A stretch of 64,000 nucleotides of DNA, taken from contig NC_019776.1 in assembly GCF_000317675.1 (NCBI RefSeq), positions 4,050,100-4,114,099 on the forward strand, given 5' to 3'. This DNA comes from Cyanobacterium aponinum PCC 10605 (GTDB taxonomy: Bacteria > Cyanobacteriota > Cyanobacteriia > Cyanobacteriales > Cyanobacteriaceae). Numbering within the stretch: position 1 is the first letter of the stretch; the number at the start of each line of letters is the position of its first letter. Positions 27,845-36,727 of the stretch are shown in pieces. The notes under the pieces were generated by a model. That model saw nothing but the letters and a program-made list of their open reading frames with translations. It was not told the DNA's origin and made no database searches. The position numbers and the translations under genes were made by a program.

Positions 27845-28873
27845 TCACTTCATTTTACTGGCTCTTAATTGCCCACAAGCGGCATCGGCATCCAAACCAC
27901 GAGAATAACGCACACTGACGGCGATTTTTTCCTGTTGTAATAACTTTTTGAACTGACTTACCCTTTCGGGAGAAGGACGTTGATAATCGGCTTCTGAGAT
28001 GGGATTATAGGGAATGAGATTAACGTGAGTCTGAAAACCATGAAGATGTTGAGCCAATTCTTGGGCGTGTTGGGGTAAGTCATTAACTCCAGAAAGCAAA
28101 ATATACTCAAAAGTTACCCTTCTACCTGTCATTTTGACATACTCTCGACAATCGGCTAAAAGTTGCTCTAGGGGGTAATGATTGGCACTGGGAATCAGTT
28201 TTTCTCTCACTGCCTGATTAGAGGCGTGGAGACTAACCGCAAAGGTAATTTGTAATTTATGTTGAGCTAATTCGAGGATTTTATTCGGCAAACCCACAGT
28301 AGATATTGTAAGCGATCGCGCCCCGATTCCTACGTCTTCATTGATAGATTTTATGGCTTTCACCACTTGGGGTAAATTAAGTAAAGGTTCACCCATACCC
28401 ATAAATACCACATTAGAGACTCTTTCACCAAAATCATTTTGTACTGTCAAAATTTGATCAATAATTTCATGGGCGTAAAGATTGCGAGTAAAACCTCCTT
28501 TTCCTGTGGCACAAAAATCACAAGCCATGATGCACCCCACCTGAGAGGAAACACACACCGTTAATCTTTTGTCTGTGGGAATCCCTACGGTTTCAATAAT
28601 TAAACCATCTGCTAATTTTAATAAATATTTACAAGTGCGATCGCTTGCTGTGCTACAATAATGAACTTGTGAACGTCCGATGATATTTTCTGCTTGATTT
28701 TCTCGCCACTGTTTCGGAAAAACGGTTATATCCATTAAAGATGTTGCACCTTTTTCATATAGCCATTGATAGAGTTGTTTGCCACGATAGGCGGGTTGCC
28801 CCTGATTTTCCACCCATGTAGTTAATTCTGATAAAGATTTTCCTAATAAAACTTCCTTTTCTTTTATTGCCAT
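27845..28873 (-). CDS. rlmN: 23S rRNA (A2503-C2)/tRNA (A37-C2) methyltransferase
   Basis: The 342-residue radical SAM enzyme has [12 protein letters not shown] with the CxxxCxxC cluster motif, GMGEPLLN, and a final CGQL with the second catalytic cysteine. RlmN methylates A2503 in 23S rRNA, and A37 in some tRNAs, for translational accuracy. Length and start are usual. The 3' end abuts mobile-element debris: the sequence GTGGGAGTATGTCAC overlaps the stop region, but the reading frame is complete. Confidence 0.96.
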   Translation of the reverse strand: MAIKEKEVLLGKSLSELTTWVENQGQPAYRGKQLYQWLYEKGATSLMDITVFPKQWRENQAENIIGRSQVHYCSTASDRTCKYLLKLADGLIIETVGIPTDKRLTVCVSSQVGCIMACDFCATGKGGFTRNLYAHEIIDQILTVQNDFGERVSNVVFMGMGEPLLNLPQVVKAIKSINEDVGIGARSLTISTVGLPNKILELAQHKLQITFAVSLHASNQAVREKLIPSANHYPLEQLLADCREYVKMTGRRVTFEYILLSGVNDLPQHAQELAQHLHGFQTHVNLIPYNPISEADYQRPSPERVSQFKKLLQQEKIAVSVRYSRGLDADAACGQLRASKMK

Positions 28874-29110
28874 TTTCTCAATTATGAATAAAATTATAGA
28901 TAGAAACTAAAATAGTGTTTTGATTTGTAGATAAAAACCCAGTGCTTTCTCGCAAATAGTTGTTTTTGATTTCGGACATCATCCCACTTAACTTTTTCAA
29001 TCACTACATCTTTTCGACTATCCCCGACTTTTTTACAAGAAATAGTAACTTTATGTTATTTGTGATCAAAGTATAGAATATTATTTTAACCTGAGAAGAA
29101 AAAATCAACT

Positions 29111-30100
29111 ATGCAAGGAATGGAATTCAAAGATTATTATTCAGTGTTAGGAGTAGATAAAAAAGCCTCTGGAGAGGAGATAAAAAAAGCATTTCGTAAA
29201 TTAGCCGTTAAATATCACCCTGACAGAAATCCTGATAACAAAGCGGCAGAGGAAAAATTTAAGGAAATTAGCGAGGCTTATGAGGTTTTAGGAGATACGG
29301 AAAAGCGGAAAAAATATGACCAATTTATCCGTTATGGCAGACCCATGGGACAAAGAACTACAAGCAGAAATACAACGACTTGGGGCAATACCTATCAAAC
29401 ACGAAGTTCTAATGATATGGATTTTGATTTTGGTAAGTATAATAGCTTTGACGAGTTTATTGCTGATTTACTAGGAAGACCTTTTGGTAATACACGCACT
29501 CAAACTACTGGTTTTAGTGATTTTGGCGGTTTTAACACTGGTACAACTGCTAGTCAAGGGAGGGGAAATGATATTGAAAAAAGCATTACTCTTACCTATT
29601 ATCAAGCCTATCATGGGGTACAGACAAAATTAGATTTAGGTTCAGAAATCGTTACTGTTAAAATTCCTGCGGGGGCAAAAAATGGCACAAAAGTCAGATT
29701 GAAAGGAAAAGGGCAAATTAACCCTATCAGTAATCATAAAGGAGATTTATATTTAAAGGTTGAATTAAAGCCTCATGATTTTTTCTCTTTTGAGGATGAT
29801 AAGTTAGTGTGTGAAGTGCCAATTACTCCTTATGAGGCTGTTTTGGGAGGAGAAGTTAATGTGCCAACTCCTGAAGGGGAAGTTATGGTTAAAATTCCTG
29901 CGGGTATTCGTCACGGGCAGTCTTTACGTCTTAAAGGCAAGGGCTGGAGTAATCCAAAAGGGGGTAATGGTGATTTATTAGTGAAAATTGCGATCGCAAC
30001 TCCTAAAAATATTTCTGATCAGGAAAAAGAATATTATGAAAAAATTCGCTCAATTAGTCAAGATGATCCTCGTTTGTCATTGAAAAATATCAAATTGTAA
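29111..30100 (+). CDS. DnaJ/CbpA-type cochaperone without zinc finger
   Basis: The 329-residue protein has an N-terminal J domain ([23 protein letters not shown] in [10 protein letters not shown]), a Gly/Asn/Thr-rich linker (residues 75-150), then two beta-domains for clients ([15 protein letters not shown] and [18 protein letters not shown]). No CxxCxGxG repeats exist, so it is a type B J-protein. It stimulates the Hsp70 DnaK. A second ATG three codons in (MEFKDYY) is an equally good start. Confidence 0.93.
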   Translation: MQGMEFKDYYSVLGVDKKASGEEIKKAFRKLAVKYHPDRNPDNKAAEEKFKEISEAYEVLGDTEKRKKYDQFIRYGRPMGQRTTSRNTTTWGNTYQTRSSNDMDFDFGKYNSFDEFIADLLGRPFGNTRTQTTGFSDFGGFNTGTTASQGRGNDIEKSITLTYYQAYHGVQTKLDLGSEIVTVKIPAGAKNGTKVRLKGKGQINPISNHKGDLYLKVELKPHDFFSFEDDKLVCEVPITPYEAVLGGEVNVPTPEGEVMVKIPAGIRHGQSLRLKGKGWSNPKGGNGDLLVKIAIATPKNISDQEKEYYEKIRSISQDDPRLSLKNIKL

Positions 30101-30127
30101 TTAAAAGTTACGGAAAAGGGCAAAGGT

Positions 30128-30172
30128 AAATAGTTGATAATTAAGAATTAAGAATTAAAAATTAAAAACCCC
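30128..30172. repeat. AATTAAG-type simple repeat
   Basis: AATAGTTGATAATTAAGAA followed by more AATTAA units also appears at 44943, and a shorter form at 37742. The units recur before or after several genes. The rest of the gap to 30314 holds short tandem words (ACCTGCC). Confidence 0.65.
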
Positions 30173-30313
30173 TAACTCCTAAATCCTAACTCATTACTTG
30201 TTTCCTCCCAACAACCTCACACCTGCCACCTGAAACTTTTTTGAGAAATATTATTGATCATAACTACTGTAAAATAACTTCATTTATTAATAATTAATGT
30301 TTAATAAAAATAT

Positions 30314-30568
30314 ATGGAATGGATAACAATTATAGGTTTGATGGCTGGTAGTTTGACCACTATTTCTTTTTTGCCCCAAGCGATTAAAACTTGGAGAAGT
30401 AAATCCGCAAAAGATATATCTTTAGCAATGTTTCTTTGCTTTTGTTTAGGGGTTGTTTTATGGATTATTTATGGATTATTTATCATGGATATTCCTGTCC
30501 TAGTTACGAATATTGTTACCTTAATTTTAGCAGGTACAATTTTATTTTTTAAACTTAAATATAAGTAG
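30314..30568 (+). CDS. SemiSWEET sugar transporter
   Basis: The 84-residue protein has three membrane helices in the MtN3/PQ-loop order. The PQ motif is in FLPQAIKTWRSKSAKDIS (P21-Q22). SemiSWEETs dimerise to pass sugars such as sucrose or glucose down their gradient. The size and motif are standard. It begins a three-gene run on the plus strand; the next frame starts 3 bp after its stop. Confidence 0.9.
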   Translation: MEWITIIGLMAGSLTTISFLPQAIKTWRSKSAKDISLAMFLCFCLGVVLWIIYGLFIMDIPVLVTNIVTLILAGTILFFKLKYK

Positions 30569-30571
30569 TTG

Positions 30572-30868
30572 ATGTCTTTAATTTTTATACTATCTTTTAA
30601 TATATTTATTTGTGTAATTAATTTTTATTTATTATGGCAACTCATCAGAATCAAAAAATATTTAAAGACTCTGAATACTAGGCTAATTTATATCAATAAA
30701 AACTTACCTTTAATTATCAAAGAGGTTTCCTTATCTATTCTAACAACAGCTTTAGAAATCAAAAAAATTAAAGAAAAATATCGACGATTGAAAAATAATA
30801 TTAGTAATGTTCAAAAAATACTAACTATCAGCAGAATTATTTATAAAATAGTTTATCAAACTAACTAA
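30572..30868 (+). CDS. Hypothetical single-pass membrane protein
   Basis: I chose the ATG at 30572, 3 bp after the semiSWEET stop. The 98-residue protein has one N-terminal membrane helix (LIFILSFNIFICVINFYLLW), then a Lys/Arg-rich helical part with EIKKIKEKYRRLKNN. I do not recognise the family. The topology suggests a cytoplasmic amphipathic tail. It is probably cotranscribed with semiSWEET. Confidence 0.6.
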   Translation: MSLIFILSFNIFICVINFYLLWQLIRIKKYLKTLNTRLIYINKNLPLIIKEVSLSILTTALEIKKIKEKYRRLKNNISNVQKILTISRIIYKIVYQTN

Positions 30869-30901
30869 TATATAGAAGTATTAAATATCAAAAAAAAATC
30901 C

Positions 30902-31267
30902 ATGATTGAACCTAAATTTAAAAACGCCCAAGAATATGAATTAGCACAAGTATTAATGCAACCCATTTTTATTCGTCTCTTGGATAATATTCGTAAGGAG
31001 TCAGAATTATCTAATTATGATGTTAGTTATGAAGAAATTAATGAACCTTTTCCCAGTTATATTGTTGCTATTAAAAAGGAAAATAAAACAGAAAAAAATA
31101 ATGTTTGGGAGTTATGTTTTCAAGTTTGTTTCAATAACTATTCAGAAAGCACTACTCAACCTGTAACAACTGATAAAACTCTTTTTGAAGAGGATGGACA
31201 GTTAAACTGGCAGACTTTAGACGAAAAAACTAAAACATTAGTTAAATCCCTCTTTAGTTCTAACTAA
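30902..31267 (+). CDS. Conserved-looking hypothetical protein
   Basis: This 121-residue soluble protein starts IEPKFKNAQEYELAQVLMQP and has an acidic composition. No signal, membrane helix or metal motif is seen. The VWELCFQVCF and LNWQTLDEKTKTLVKSLF segments suggest a compact alpha+beta fold. It is 33 bp after the preceding gene and likely in the same operon. Function unknown. Confidence 0.65.
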   Translation: MIEPKFKNAQEYELAQVLMQPIFIRLLDNIRKESELSNYDVSYEEINEPFPSYIVAIKKENKTEKNNVWELCFQVCFNNYSESTTQPVTTDKTLFEEDGQLNWQTLDEKTKTLVKSLFSSN

Positions 31268-31274
31268 TTAATTT

Positions 31275-31411
31275 GGCTCTATCACTTCTCGTCGTGATAA
31301 ATTGTTCGTTGAAAAAGGGAAAAGGGGAAACCCCTCTGTGTCTCCCCTTAAAAGGGGAGAAAGGGAATAGGGAAGAGGGGATTTTAAAACTTAAATTTTA
31401 TAAATTTTTAT
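31275..31411 (+). repeat. Dispersed repeat B, copy 1
   Basis: Starts GGCTCTATCACTTCTCGTCG, includes AAAAGGGGAAACCCCTCTGT and a CTCCCCTT/AAGGGGAG hairpin, and ends in TTAAATTTTAT. The copy at 57956-58080 has the same order. Heads alone occur at 57922 and 16963. It directly precedes repeat A copy 3. Confidence 0.85.
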
Positions 31412-31412
31412 T

Positions 31413-31514
31413 TAACCTGAGTTTTGGATAAGCTGAAAGCATTATCCCGTAGTTAAAAAACCTTATAGCTTTTTAGAAATAAGAATAAAATTGCCTTAAC
31501 CCGAACTGACGTTA
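31413..31514 (+). repeat. Dispersed repeat A, copy 3
   Basis: Full-length copy from TAACCTGAG to CTGACGTTA, the same ends as copy 1. It is followed by CCCC-rich and heptamer tracts (31567-31675) and by ATTCTTAAACCGAACTGAGG at 31615, a motif that also follows copy 1. The 449-bp gap from 31268 to 31716 thus consists wholly of repeats. Confidence 0.85.
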
Positions 31515-31716
31515 CACCCCAAAACCCCAAGCCCCTACTTCCCCTCTCATCCTCTCATCACTTTAACACCTGCAACCTGAAACCTGACACCTGACACCTA
31601 TCCTTTTCCGATATTCTTAAACCGAACTGAGGTTATTTAACCTGACACCTGCTACCTGCCACCTGAAACCTTTTTAAGACATAATTTATCATAACCACAC
31701 TCTGAAGAACCATTAA

Positions 31717-34116
31717 CTAAATATGTTTCTGAAAATCTAAATATTCCTTTATTTTTTCTACTTTAACTTTATAAAAATACTCTTTTTGTAAATATTCTTG
31801 ACTAATTATATCTTGAAAATTCTGCTTTGCTTCTAAATAATTTTCTGGAGGAAAAGTCTCCCATATTTTACTGAATATAATTTCTTCCGGCTGAATCCGA
31901 AAACTAACACCAATTAAAGGCAAAATATGACAAATTTTATTTAAGGATAAATCACTGATACATAATGTCTCTAATAAAGACTCTTTGTTAACGCTTTTTT
32001 TCCCTTGTAGGGATAGTTTAATAATGGTTAGAAATTGATGCCATAATTCTTCTAACTCTTTTTCTGATGGATGATTATAAGCTAGGATTAAACTACTTTT
32101 GTAAGGCTTAGGTGAAGCTGTAGATTCTGCGTTCGACGTAGCCCCACCTTCGGCGATCGCATCCTGATAACTACGATTAATTTCTGACCATTTAAGAGGG
32201 CATTTATCTATAATTTTACCATTAATATTTGCTAATTCATCTGTTTTTTTTGCTCGTCTATAATCAAGAATAGAAATGTAATTATTTTTTACATAAAATC
32301 TATTACTAGAATTACTTGGTTTTAAATCAATCACTCTTAAATAATAGATTTTCTCAGTACTTTTGAAGTGATATTGATACTCAATAGTGCCGATAATATC
32401 ATAAGTTTTATCTTTTTCAAGATTATCTTTTTTTGCTCCCCACCAAATGGCTTTGAACGGAATATCACAACTATCATCTTCTATCCAAAACTCTAAAGTT
32501 AAATCTCTAGTGTAATTCTGATTTTTTCCTTTAAATTTATCATATTTTTTCTCAAATAAGTTATTAACATTACAGTTTTTAAGCATTATATTTACAGGAG
32601 GATTATTTATCGAATAAGGCTCAATAATTCCTATTTGTTGAAAGAGAATATTATTCAAATCAAATATAGTTAAAACTAGGTCTATATTAATGGTTTGCGA
32701 ATTATGATAAATATTATTGTTAATTTTTTGACTAATCAATTCGGTTAAAATTGTAATATTTTCTTCTAATATAAAAAAACTGAAACCATCTGAAGATAAT
32801 TTATAGTCAATAATCCAATCTTTTTGACTAAATACTTGTTCCCAATACTCAGAAAAAAAGCCATAAATAAAACCATAAAAAATATTATCTTGATCGTAAT
32901 TAGATAAAATGATGACAGGTAATTTATATAAATTATAAGTATTTTTTGCAACTAGATTGATAATATTTACATTCCATTTGTTACCTTTAAAAATTAAATA
33001 CTTGTGATTACTTAGATCCAGTAAATTAACCTGCTTATGTATATACTGTAAATATGTATAATTTAAGTCTTGATAACTAAAGTATGCTTTCTCGATTTTA
33101 TTTATATAGGCGGAATTTTTATTTTTATCTTCATTAGTAATAATATTAATTATATTTTCAGGATTACTATACATTCCTATTAAAGTATTAAATTTCTCAC
33201 TGATTCCCTGATAAGTATTTAAAGGATGATAACCATTTCTTTTGCATACCTCTATTAAAAGTTGTGTCCCAAAATTATGCTCTTTTTTTAACAAATTTAT
33301 TCCTTTTAGAAGTAAGTATCGATTATTTCCCCATAAATCATATTTTCCTTGTAGCAAGTCTAAAGCGATTAACAATAATAAATTATTTAAGTTAATATTT
33401 TCAGACAAACGAGAAAATAACTTTTTAATAAGAAAAAATGCGATCACCGAAGGTGTGACTACGCCGAATGCGCCTCCAGATAAAGAATAATCAGGATGAT
33501 GTTTTGGTAAAAAATGAGGATTAAGCCATGCACAAACCGGAGGTTTATCTACAGATAAAAAAGTATTGTCAACTATAATAATATCTAAGCCTAAACTATT
33601 AGCATAATTAATTTCTTGATAATTATTACTTCCCATTCCAGCACAAATAATTAATTTATAACCTTTATCTGCTAAGTTTTTAATTTCTGAAGAATTTAAT
33701 CCAAATTTAGGATAATTTCTAGGAGAAAAATAATAGGATAATTGATTATCTTCTGCCCTAAAAATATTCTTTAATCCAGTAAATAGGATGGTAGTTGTAA
33801 TAATACTATCGCAAGAATAATCTCCCCAAATAATAATTTTTTCTTGTTTCTCACTTCCTTTAATTAATCTAGCAACAGCAACATCAATTTCCTGCTCAAA
33901 GATAGAGTTATTATCGTGAATATATTGAGGGTTAAAAAAATGTTCTAAATCTTGTTTAGTACGAACATTTCTTTTCCATAATAATAAAGCTAAATATTTA
34001 ATATCTTTTAGTTGATTTTGTTGTCGATTATTAACAATATTATTTACTTGAATAAAAAAGTCGTCTGGTATATTTTCATCAGGATTAAAACACCATAAAA
34101 TACTACTTTTATACAT
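31717..34116 (-). CDS. RecJ-like protein with degraded DHH active site
   Basis: The 799-residue protein follows RecJ layout: an N-terminal segment with LLWKRNVRTKQDLEHFF, then IIWGDYSCDSIITTTI, where RecJ has GDYDxDG. The next motif reads ICAGMGSN instead of xDCGI, and IIVDNTFL instead of the DHH. Only part of the metal ligands remain, so it is likely not an active exonuclease. The LSGG-VIAFFL motif is split by an inserted short repeat (33440-33472), and a second copy adds Ala/Ser-rich residues near residue 655. RecJ is a 5'-3' ssDNA nuclease; inactive relatives can be structural, as Cdc45 is. The body is very AT-rich. Confidence 0.72.
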   Translation of the reverse strand: MYKSSILWCFNPDENIPDDFFIQVNNIVNNRQQNQLKDIKYLALLLWKRNVRTKQDLEHFFNPQYIHDNNSIFEQEIDVAVARLIKGSEKQEKIIIWGDYSCDSIITTTILFTGLKNIFRAEDNQLSYYFSPRNYPKFGLNSSEIKNLADKGYKLIICAGMGSNNYQEINYANSLGLDIIIVDNTFLSVDKPPVCAWLNPHFLPKHHPDYSLSGGAFGVVTPSVIAFFLIKKLFSRLSENINLNNLLLLIALDLLQGKYDLWGNNRYLLLKGINLLKKEHNFGTQLLIEVCKRNGYHPLNTYQGISEKFNTLIGMYSNPENIINIITNEDKNKNSAYINKIEKAYFSYQDLNYTYLQYIHKQVNLLDLSNHKYLIFKGNKWNVNIINLVAKNTYNLYKLPVIILSNYDQDNIFYGFIYGFFSEYWEQVFSQKDWIIDYKLSSDGFSFFILEENITILTELISQKINNNIYHNSQTINIDLVLTIFDLNNILFQQIGIIEPYSINNPPVNIMLKNCNVNNLFEKKYDKFKGKNQNYTRDLTLEFWIEDDSCDIPFKAIWWGAKKDNLEKDKTYDIIGTIEYQYHFKSTEKIYYLRVIDLKPSNSSNRFYVKNNYISILDYRRAKKTDELANINGKIIDKCPLKWSEINRSYQDAIAEGGATSNAESTASPKPYKSSLILAYNHPSEKELEELWHQFLTIIKLSLQGKKSVNKESLLETLCISDLSLNKICHILPLIGVSFRIQPEEIIFSKIWETFPPENYLEAKQNFQDIISQEYLQKEYFYKVKVEKIKEYLDFQKHI
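32128..32160 (-). repeat. 33-bp HIP1-containing repeat inside the RecJ-like gene (copy 1)
   Basis: On the minus strand it reads GCGATCGCCGAAGGTG, then GGGCTACGTCGAACGCA. It matches 27 of 33 bases with the copy at 33440-33472, which lies in the opposite orientation. It encodes part of AIAEGGATSNAES without disturbing the frame. Confidence 0.8.
33440..33472 (+). repeat. 33-bp repeat inside the RecJ-like gene (copy 2)
   Basis: On the plus strand it reads GCGATCACCGAAGGTG, then TGACTACGCCGAATGCG. On the coding strand it adds AFGVVTPS between SGG and VIAFFL, a place where RecJ proteins have a continuous helix-start motif. Confidence 0.8.
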
Positions 34117-34221
34117 GACTTATATTTCCACAATAATAATGAAGAATAAAAAACTTCTGATTTCAACTCATTACTCATTACTATTACTTCTTAACTTCTA
34201 AGATTACTCCCCAAACAGAAG

Positions 34222-35391
34222 TTAATTGACACCATCCTGAGAAATAAAAGTTGTCGATGAAGGTAAAGGAGAAACTGCTTCAGTCAAAGTAAATTTACCA
34301 TCCAAAATCCACTGTTTTAAGGTTTCTGCTACCTGACGAGAAAGATAAAGACTAGCAACGGAAGCTACTTTAACTATTTGTCCTTCAATTTTGATTTTAC
34401 CCTGTTTAAGTTGAGCATAATTGACTAAACCAAAACTAGGACGCACTCGGCGAGGAATAGAAAAGTCCATCACGGGAGCATAAATATCTTTATCTTCCAC
34501 CGCACAATTTTCAACGATTTTTTCATTTAACACGGGGAAAGGAATCCCCACCCCTAACATTAAAGATGCTCCATAATTTTTAAAGTAGCAACCCCTCACC
34601 CATTTACGATCCATTTTTTTTGCATCTCCTACTAATGCTAAAGTGGAAGCAGGCCCAATAGGAGTACCATTAGTGCTTCTTTTTTGTAAGGGAAAATGTT
34701 GAGTACCCTCCCAGGTTATCATACCCTCTGCACCCCCTAAGAATATTTTTGTACCAATACCGATCGCTTCTAGGTAAGGATCATTTAAAAGAGGTGATAA
34801 AGCCCCGATATTAGAATAAACCGCATTACCTAAACGAGGCAACAAAGGTCCTAAATAAGTATATAAGATGCGATCGCCTCCATTCACCCCCACAATAAAA
34901 TTTTGATACAAATTACGAGGATTATATAAGTAAAACTGATTTATGGAGTTAATATTAATCGTTGCATCGAAAGAAGCACGGGGATAACAATCAGTAACTT
35001 GTCCGATGGCTTTAACGGAAACAGAATTTCCCGCAATGAGACTTTCAATCACATGAGCCCCTCCCTTTTCAGGAATAACCGTATTTTCTGCATCATTGAC
35101 ATCAGGCAAAGCCGTTGCCCCCAAATAAAGATCCACAGCTCCAAAACCAGCATAGGCAGGAACACCATCTAACCAACAATGACGTATTTTCATGGGGGGA
35201 TCGGTATGACCAAGATTTAAAATTGCCCCTGAAGACTCCATGGGTTCAAAAGTACCAGCACAAATTACATCGACTTTTTCATAAGTTTTCTTTATGCCTA
35301 TTTTCTTTACTTTCGCTTTTAATTCTTCGATGGTGCAAACCCTTGCTTTTTTCTGTAGTATTTTTTCGTTAATTTCGTTAATAGTACGCAT
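34222..35391 (-). CDS. Homocysteine biosynthesis protein (DUF39/HcyBio)
   Basis: The 389-residue protein matches the DUF39 family: RTINEINEKILQKKARV at the start, CAGTFEPMESSGAILNLGH, and VTDCYPRASFD, where the Cys is the conserved one. In methanogens the family makes homocysteine from aspartate semialdehyde and sulfide with a ferredoxin partner; the role in cyanobacteria is less clear. It lacks the C-terminal CBS or NIL domains of some relatives. It is divergent from the response-regulator pair. Confidence 0.85.
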   Translation of the reverse strand: MRTINEINEKILQKKARVCTIEELKAKVKKIGIKKTYEKVDVICAGTFEPMESSGAILNLGHTDPPMKIRHCWLDGVPAYAGFGAVDLYLGATALPDVNDAENTVIPEKGGAHVIESLIAGNSVSVKAIGQVTDCYPRASFDATININSINQFYLYNPRNLYQNFIVGVNGGDRILYTYLGPLLPRLGNAVYSNIGALSPLLNDPYLEAIGIGTKIFLGGAEGMITWEGTQHFPLQKRSTNGTPIGPASTLALVGDAKKMDRKWVRGCYFKNYGASLMLGVGIPFPVLNEKIVENCAVEDKDIYAPVMDFSIPRRVRPSFGLVNYAQLKQGKIKIEGQIVKVASVASLYLSRQVAETLKQWILDGKFTLTEAVSPLPSSTTFISQDGVN

Positions 35392-35520
35392 TATTTAGGT
35401 GTAGAGCTTTTGGTTTCGGATTGTAGGTATTGGATTTTAGATGATAATTACTAATTCCTAATTGAAATATTATACTAAGATCAACATAATTAAAGCTCGA
35501 ATAGATTTGATATACCACTA

Positions 35521-36711
35521 ATGGAAACGCCAAACCAAGAAAATCATAGTAGTATTCCCATTAAAGGTTTTGTGGCATCAAAACAAAGTTATCTGTTTAA
35601 TGTTTTGAAAAAGCATCAGTTTAGTGGTGAATTACAGTTAGTACATCCGGGAAAAGAACAATGGCGATTTTATCTTTATATGGGTAGATTGATTTGTGCT
35701 ACAGGAGGGAATCATTCTGTCAGGCGTTGGCGTCGTAATTTAGCGGCTTTTCTTCCAGAAGTGGCATCAGATCAAGTTTTTTTAGAGCAGGAAATAAAAT
35801 CTATCTCTTCGGACAAGATTAAGTTTTGTTGGGAATATGAGTTGGTGCGTCATTGGCTTTTAGAAGGCAAAGTTGGTAGAGATGGCGTTATCAAAATGGT
35901 GAATAATATCTTTATCGAGATTTTTTTTGATCTCAATCAAACTCTGGAAATCAGTTTTTTTCTTAATAGTAAGGTACATATTCCCCTTGAGGAGCAAATT
36001 TGTCTTCTTGACGCAAGTCAAGTTATCGTACCCGCATGGCAACAATGGCAACAATGGGTTAACTTAAGATTAGGTGATCGCAGTCCTAACAAAGCCCCTG
36101 TAATACGCTCTGCAAAACAATTACAAGCAAAAACATCACCGAAAACCTATGAAATTTTCCAAAAATTATTCAATGGTAGGAACACTCTAAGAGATTTAGC
36201 GGTACAATTTAAACGGGATTTACCCCAGTTTAGTAGTTCTTTACTCCCCTATATTCAACAAGGTTACATTGATTTAGTTTCTGTGGCTGATTTACCTGCA
36301 CCCATTTCCCCAGTTACAGAAGTCCAAGAAGCGGAAACAGCAACACCATTGATTGCTTGTATCGATGATAGCCCTCTAATTTGCGAAACCATGAATATTA
36401 TTCTTAAAAAAGCTGGATACAGATTTTTAGGTATTACAGAACCCCTAAAGGCGATCGCCAAAATTTTAGCCTCAAAACCAGATATGATTTTTTTAGACTT
36501 AGTAATGCCAGATACTAACGGTTATGAGATTTGTGCCAGTTTACGCAAATTATCTCTTTTCCGCAATACTCCGATCATCATTTTAACTTCTAATGACGGC
36601 ATGATTGAAAGAGTGAGGAGTAAAATAATTGGTGCTTCAGATTTTATGGCAAAACCAATTAATCCCGAAGAAGTATTAGTCATCGTCAATAAACATTTAT
36701 CGCCCCTTTAA
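35521..36711 (+). CDS. PatA-like response regulator (DUF4388-REC)
   Basis: The 396-residue protein has an N-terminal DUF4388/PATAN-type region (YLFNVLKKHQFSGELQLVH to RLICATGG), a helical middle, and a C-terminal receiver domain. The receiver has ACIDDSPLI, DMIFLDLVMPDTNGYE with the phospho-acceptor Asp, and KPINPEE. PatA, PixG and TaxP1 relatives steer phototaxis, pili and heterocyst patterning. It is followed 16 bp later by a diguanylate-cyclase regulator, so the two likely work together. Confidence 0.87.
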   Translation: METPNQENHSSIPIKGFVASKQSYLFNVLKKHQFSGELQLVHPGKEQWRFYLYMGRLICATGGNHSVRRWRRNLAAFLPEVASDQVFLEQEIKSISSDKIKFCWEYELVRHWLLEGKVGRDGVIKMVNNIFIEIFFDLNQTLEISFFLNSKVHIPLEEQICLLDASQVIVPAWQQWQQWVNLRLGDRSPNKAPVIRSAKQLQAKTSPKTYEIFQKLFNGRNTLRDLAVQFKRDLPQFSSSLLPYIQQGYIDLVSVADLPAPISPVTEVQEAETATPLIACIDDSPLICETMNIILKKAGYRFLGITEPLKAIAKILASKPDMIFLDLVMPDTNGYEICASLRKLSLFRNTPIIILTSNDGMIERVRSKIIGASDFMAKPINPEEVLVIVNKHLSPL

Positions 36712-36727
36712 AACTAATGGTAAAAAT

